From Rhodoluna limnophila (lineage in GTDB: Bacteria; Actinomycetota; Actinomycetes; Actinomycetales; Microbacteriaceae): DNA of 5,662 bases. The DNA is taken from assembly GCA_943326655.2 (NCBI GenBank), contig CALPUC020000065.1:1-5662 (forward strand), written 5' to 3'. The position numbers and the translations under genes are program-made. Every line of letters begins with the position of its first letter. Position 1 is the first letter of the stretch. The notes beneath the pieces are model-generated. The model was given only the letters and a program-made list of their open reading frames with translations. It was not told the DNA's origin and ran no database searches. Below are positions 5,231-5,662 of this stretch, one piece after another.

Positions 5231-5662
5231 CTAGTGCTCCCTAATAATCGATAAGACCGCGTCAACGGTTTGTTCAAAGTTCAAATTGCTCGAATCAACC
5301 AGCGTAACCCCAACAGCCGGAGTCATGAAATCTACTACCTTCGAATCCTTGGCATCTCGGTCTTGAAGCTGCGCCTTAAGCGTGCTCAATTGGTCGGATG
5401 TGAGCTCTTTGGCTCGTCGATCCAAACGAACTGCTTCGCTTGCCGTTAGCAATACTTTTACACGGGCGTCTGGCGCAACAACCGTGGTGATGTCTCGGCC
5501 CTCAACTACAACCCCTGAACGACCGCTGTTAGCCACAAGCTCTCTGGACAAAGTCTTCATGAATGATCGAACGGCTGGTACTGAAGCCACCAGAGACACA
5601 CTTTCGGCAACTTTGGGTAAGCGAATTTCTTCGGTCACGTCAACTCCGTAAGACCTGACCCA
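5231..5662 (-). CDS. cmk: Cytidylate kinase, C-terminal fragment (5' end outside window)
   Basis: CMP/dCMP kinase transfers phosphate from ATP to CMP or dCMP in pyrimidine nucleotide metabolism. The frame is open to the window edge, giving 143 residues of a protein that is normally about 220-240 long; the P-loop and N-terminal third are missing from view. Recognisable parts are YGVDVTEEIRLPKVAESVS, then SGVVVEGRDITTVVAPDA with the family's EGRD(I) motif, VRLDRRAKEL in the lid region, and a DRDAKDS segment (the RD..D feature) followed by the terminal strand VTLVDSSNLNFEQTVDAVL. A GTG at 5638 is an internal valine codon, not a start, because family sequence (YGVD) continues upstream of it. It directly precedes der, with a 2-nt gap. 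Confidence 0.92.
   Translation of the reverse strand, partial: WVRSYGVDVTEEIRLPKVAESVSLVASVPAVRSFMKTLSRELVANSGRSGVVVEGRDITTVVAPDARVKVLLTASEAVRLDRRAKELTSDQLSTLKAQLQDRDAKDSKVVDFMTPAVGVTLVDSSNLNFEQTVDAVLSIIREH
5237..5242 (-). promoter_or_regulatory. Shine-Dalgarno of der inside the end of cmk
   Basis: AGGGAG lies 8 nt before the der ATG and within the last codons of cmk, supporting the 5228 start. Translation of der can therefore initiate on its own as well as by coupling. Confidence 0.7.

Noticed and set aside
5231..5638. GTG at 5638 as the start of a short cytidylate kinase gene
   Set aside because: The frame continues open to the window edge with family sequence (YGVD before VTEEIR), so this GTG encodes an internal valine and the gene is simply cut by the window.
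1..5662. CRISPR array, insertion sequence, attachment site or phage genes
   Set aside because: No spaced direct repeats, transposase or integrase sequence, or target duplication is visible. The tRNA has a single intact 3' end, with no duplicated copy in the window to suggest integration.

Overview
The window is ordinary core chromosome of a high-coding-density actinobacterium. Gene order and protein sequences point to Microbacteriaceae. The moderate base composition (roughly half GC by eye, not computed) and very short intergenic gaps would fit the small-genome freshwater lineages (Rhodoluna/Aquiluna-like), but the genus is inference. No phage, insertion sequence, CRISPR array or defence locus is visible.

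Layout. The left edge (1-226, minus) holds the first 75 codons of pyruvate carboxylase. A 72-bp divergent gap separates it from an orphan ParA-type ATPase (299-1243, plus), the only plus-strand gene, which looks leaderless. Everything to the right is on the minus strand and reads, in transcription order from the right edge: cytidylate kinase (3' part only), der (EngA GTPase), tRNA-Pro(GGG), a CDP-alcohol phosphatidyltransferase (PgsA/cardiolipin-synthase type), a GarA/OdhI FHA protein, the MerR-type division regulator FtsR, and a second MerR regulator of the Rv1830 (ResR/McdR) type. Gaps in this run are +2 nt, 8 nt, 19 nt, an ATGA overlap, +2 nt and about 95 nt, so most of it is probably one operon. 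The last gene has a candidate promoter of its own. The ParA gene and the last MerR gene converge with overlapping stop codons inside an A/T-rich inverted repeat.

Functional picture. cmk and der form the well-known actinobacterial pair (CMP phosphorylation; 50S ribosome assembly). The second block, phosphatidyltransferase-garA-ftsR-Rv1830-like, is a compacted form of the mycobacterial/corynebacterial region Rv1822...Rv1827-Rv1828-Rv1829-Rv1830: gcvH and the DUF151 nuclease gene are absent. GarA switches 2-oxoglutarate metabolism under Ser/Thr kinase control, and the two MerR proteins act on cell division in relatives, so the cluster joins membrane lipid synthesis, carbon/nitrogen flux and division.

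I found no new biological system. The points worth a second look are small: a tRNA embedded in an mRNA operon, candidate leaderless promoters, the convergent stop-codon palindrome, a possible operator before the second MerR gene, a hairpin over the ftsR stop codon, and an altered phosphorylation segment in GarA.
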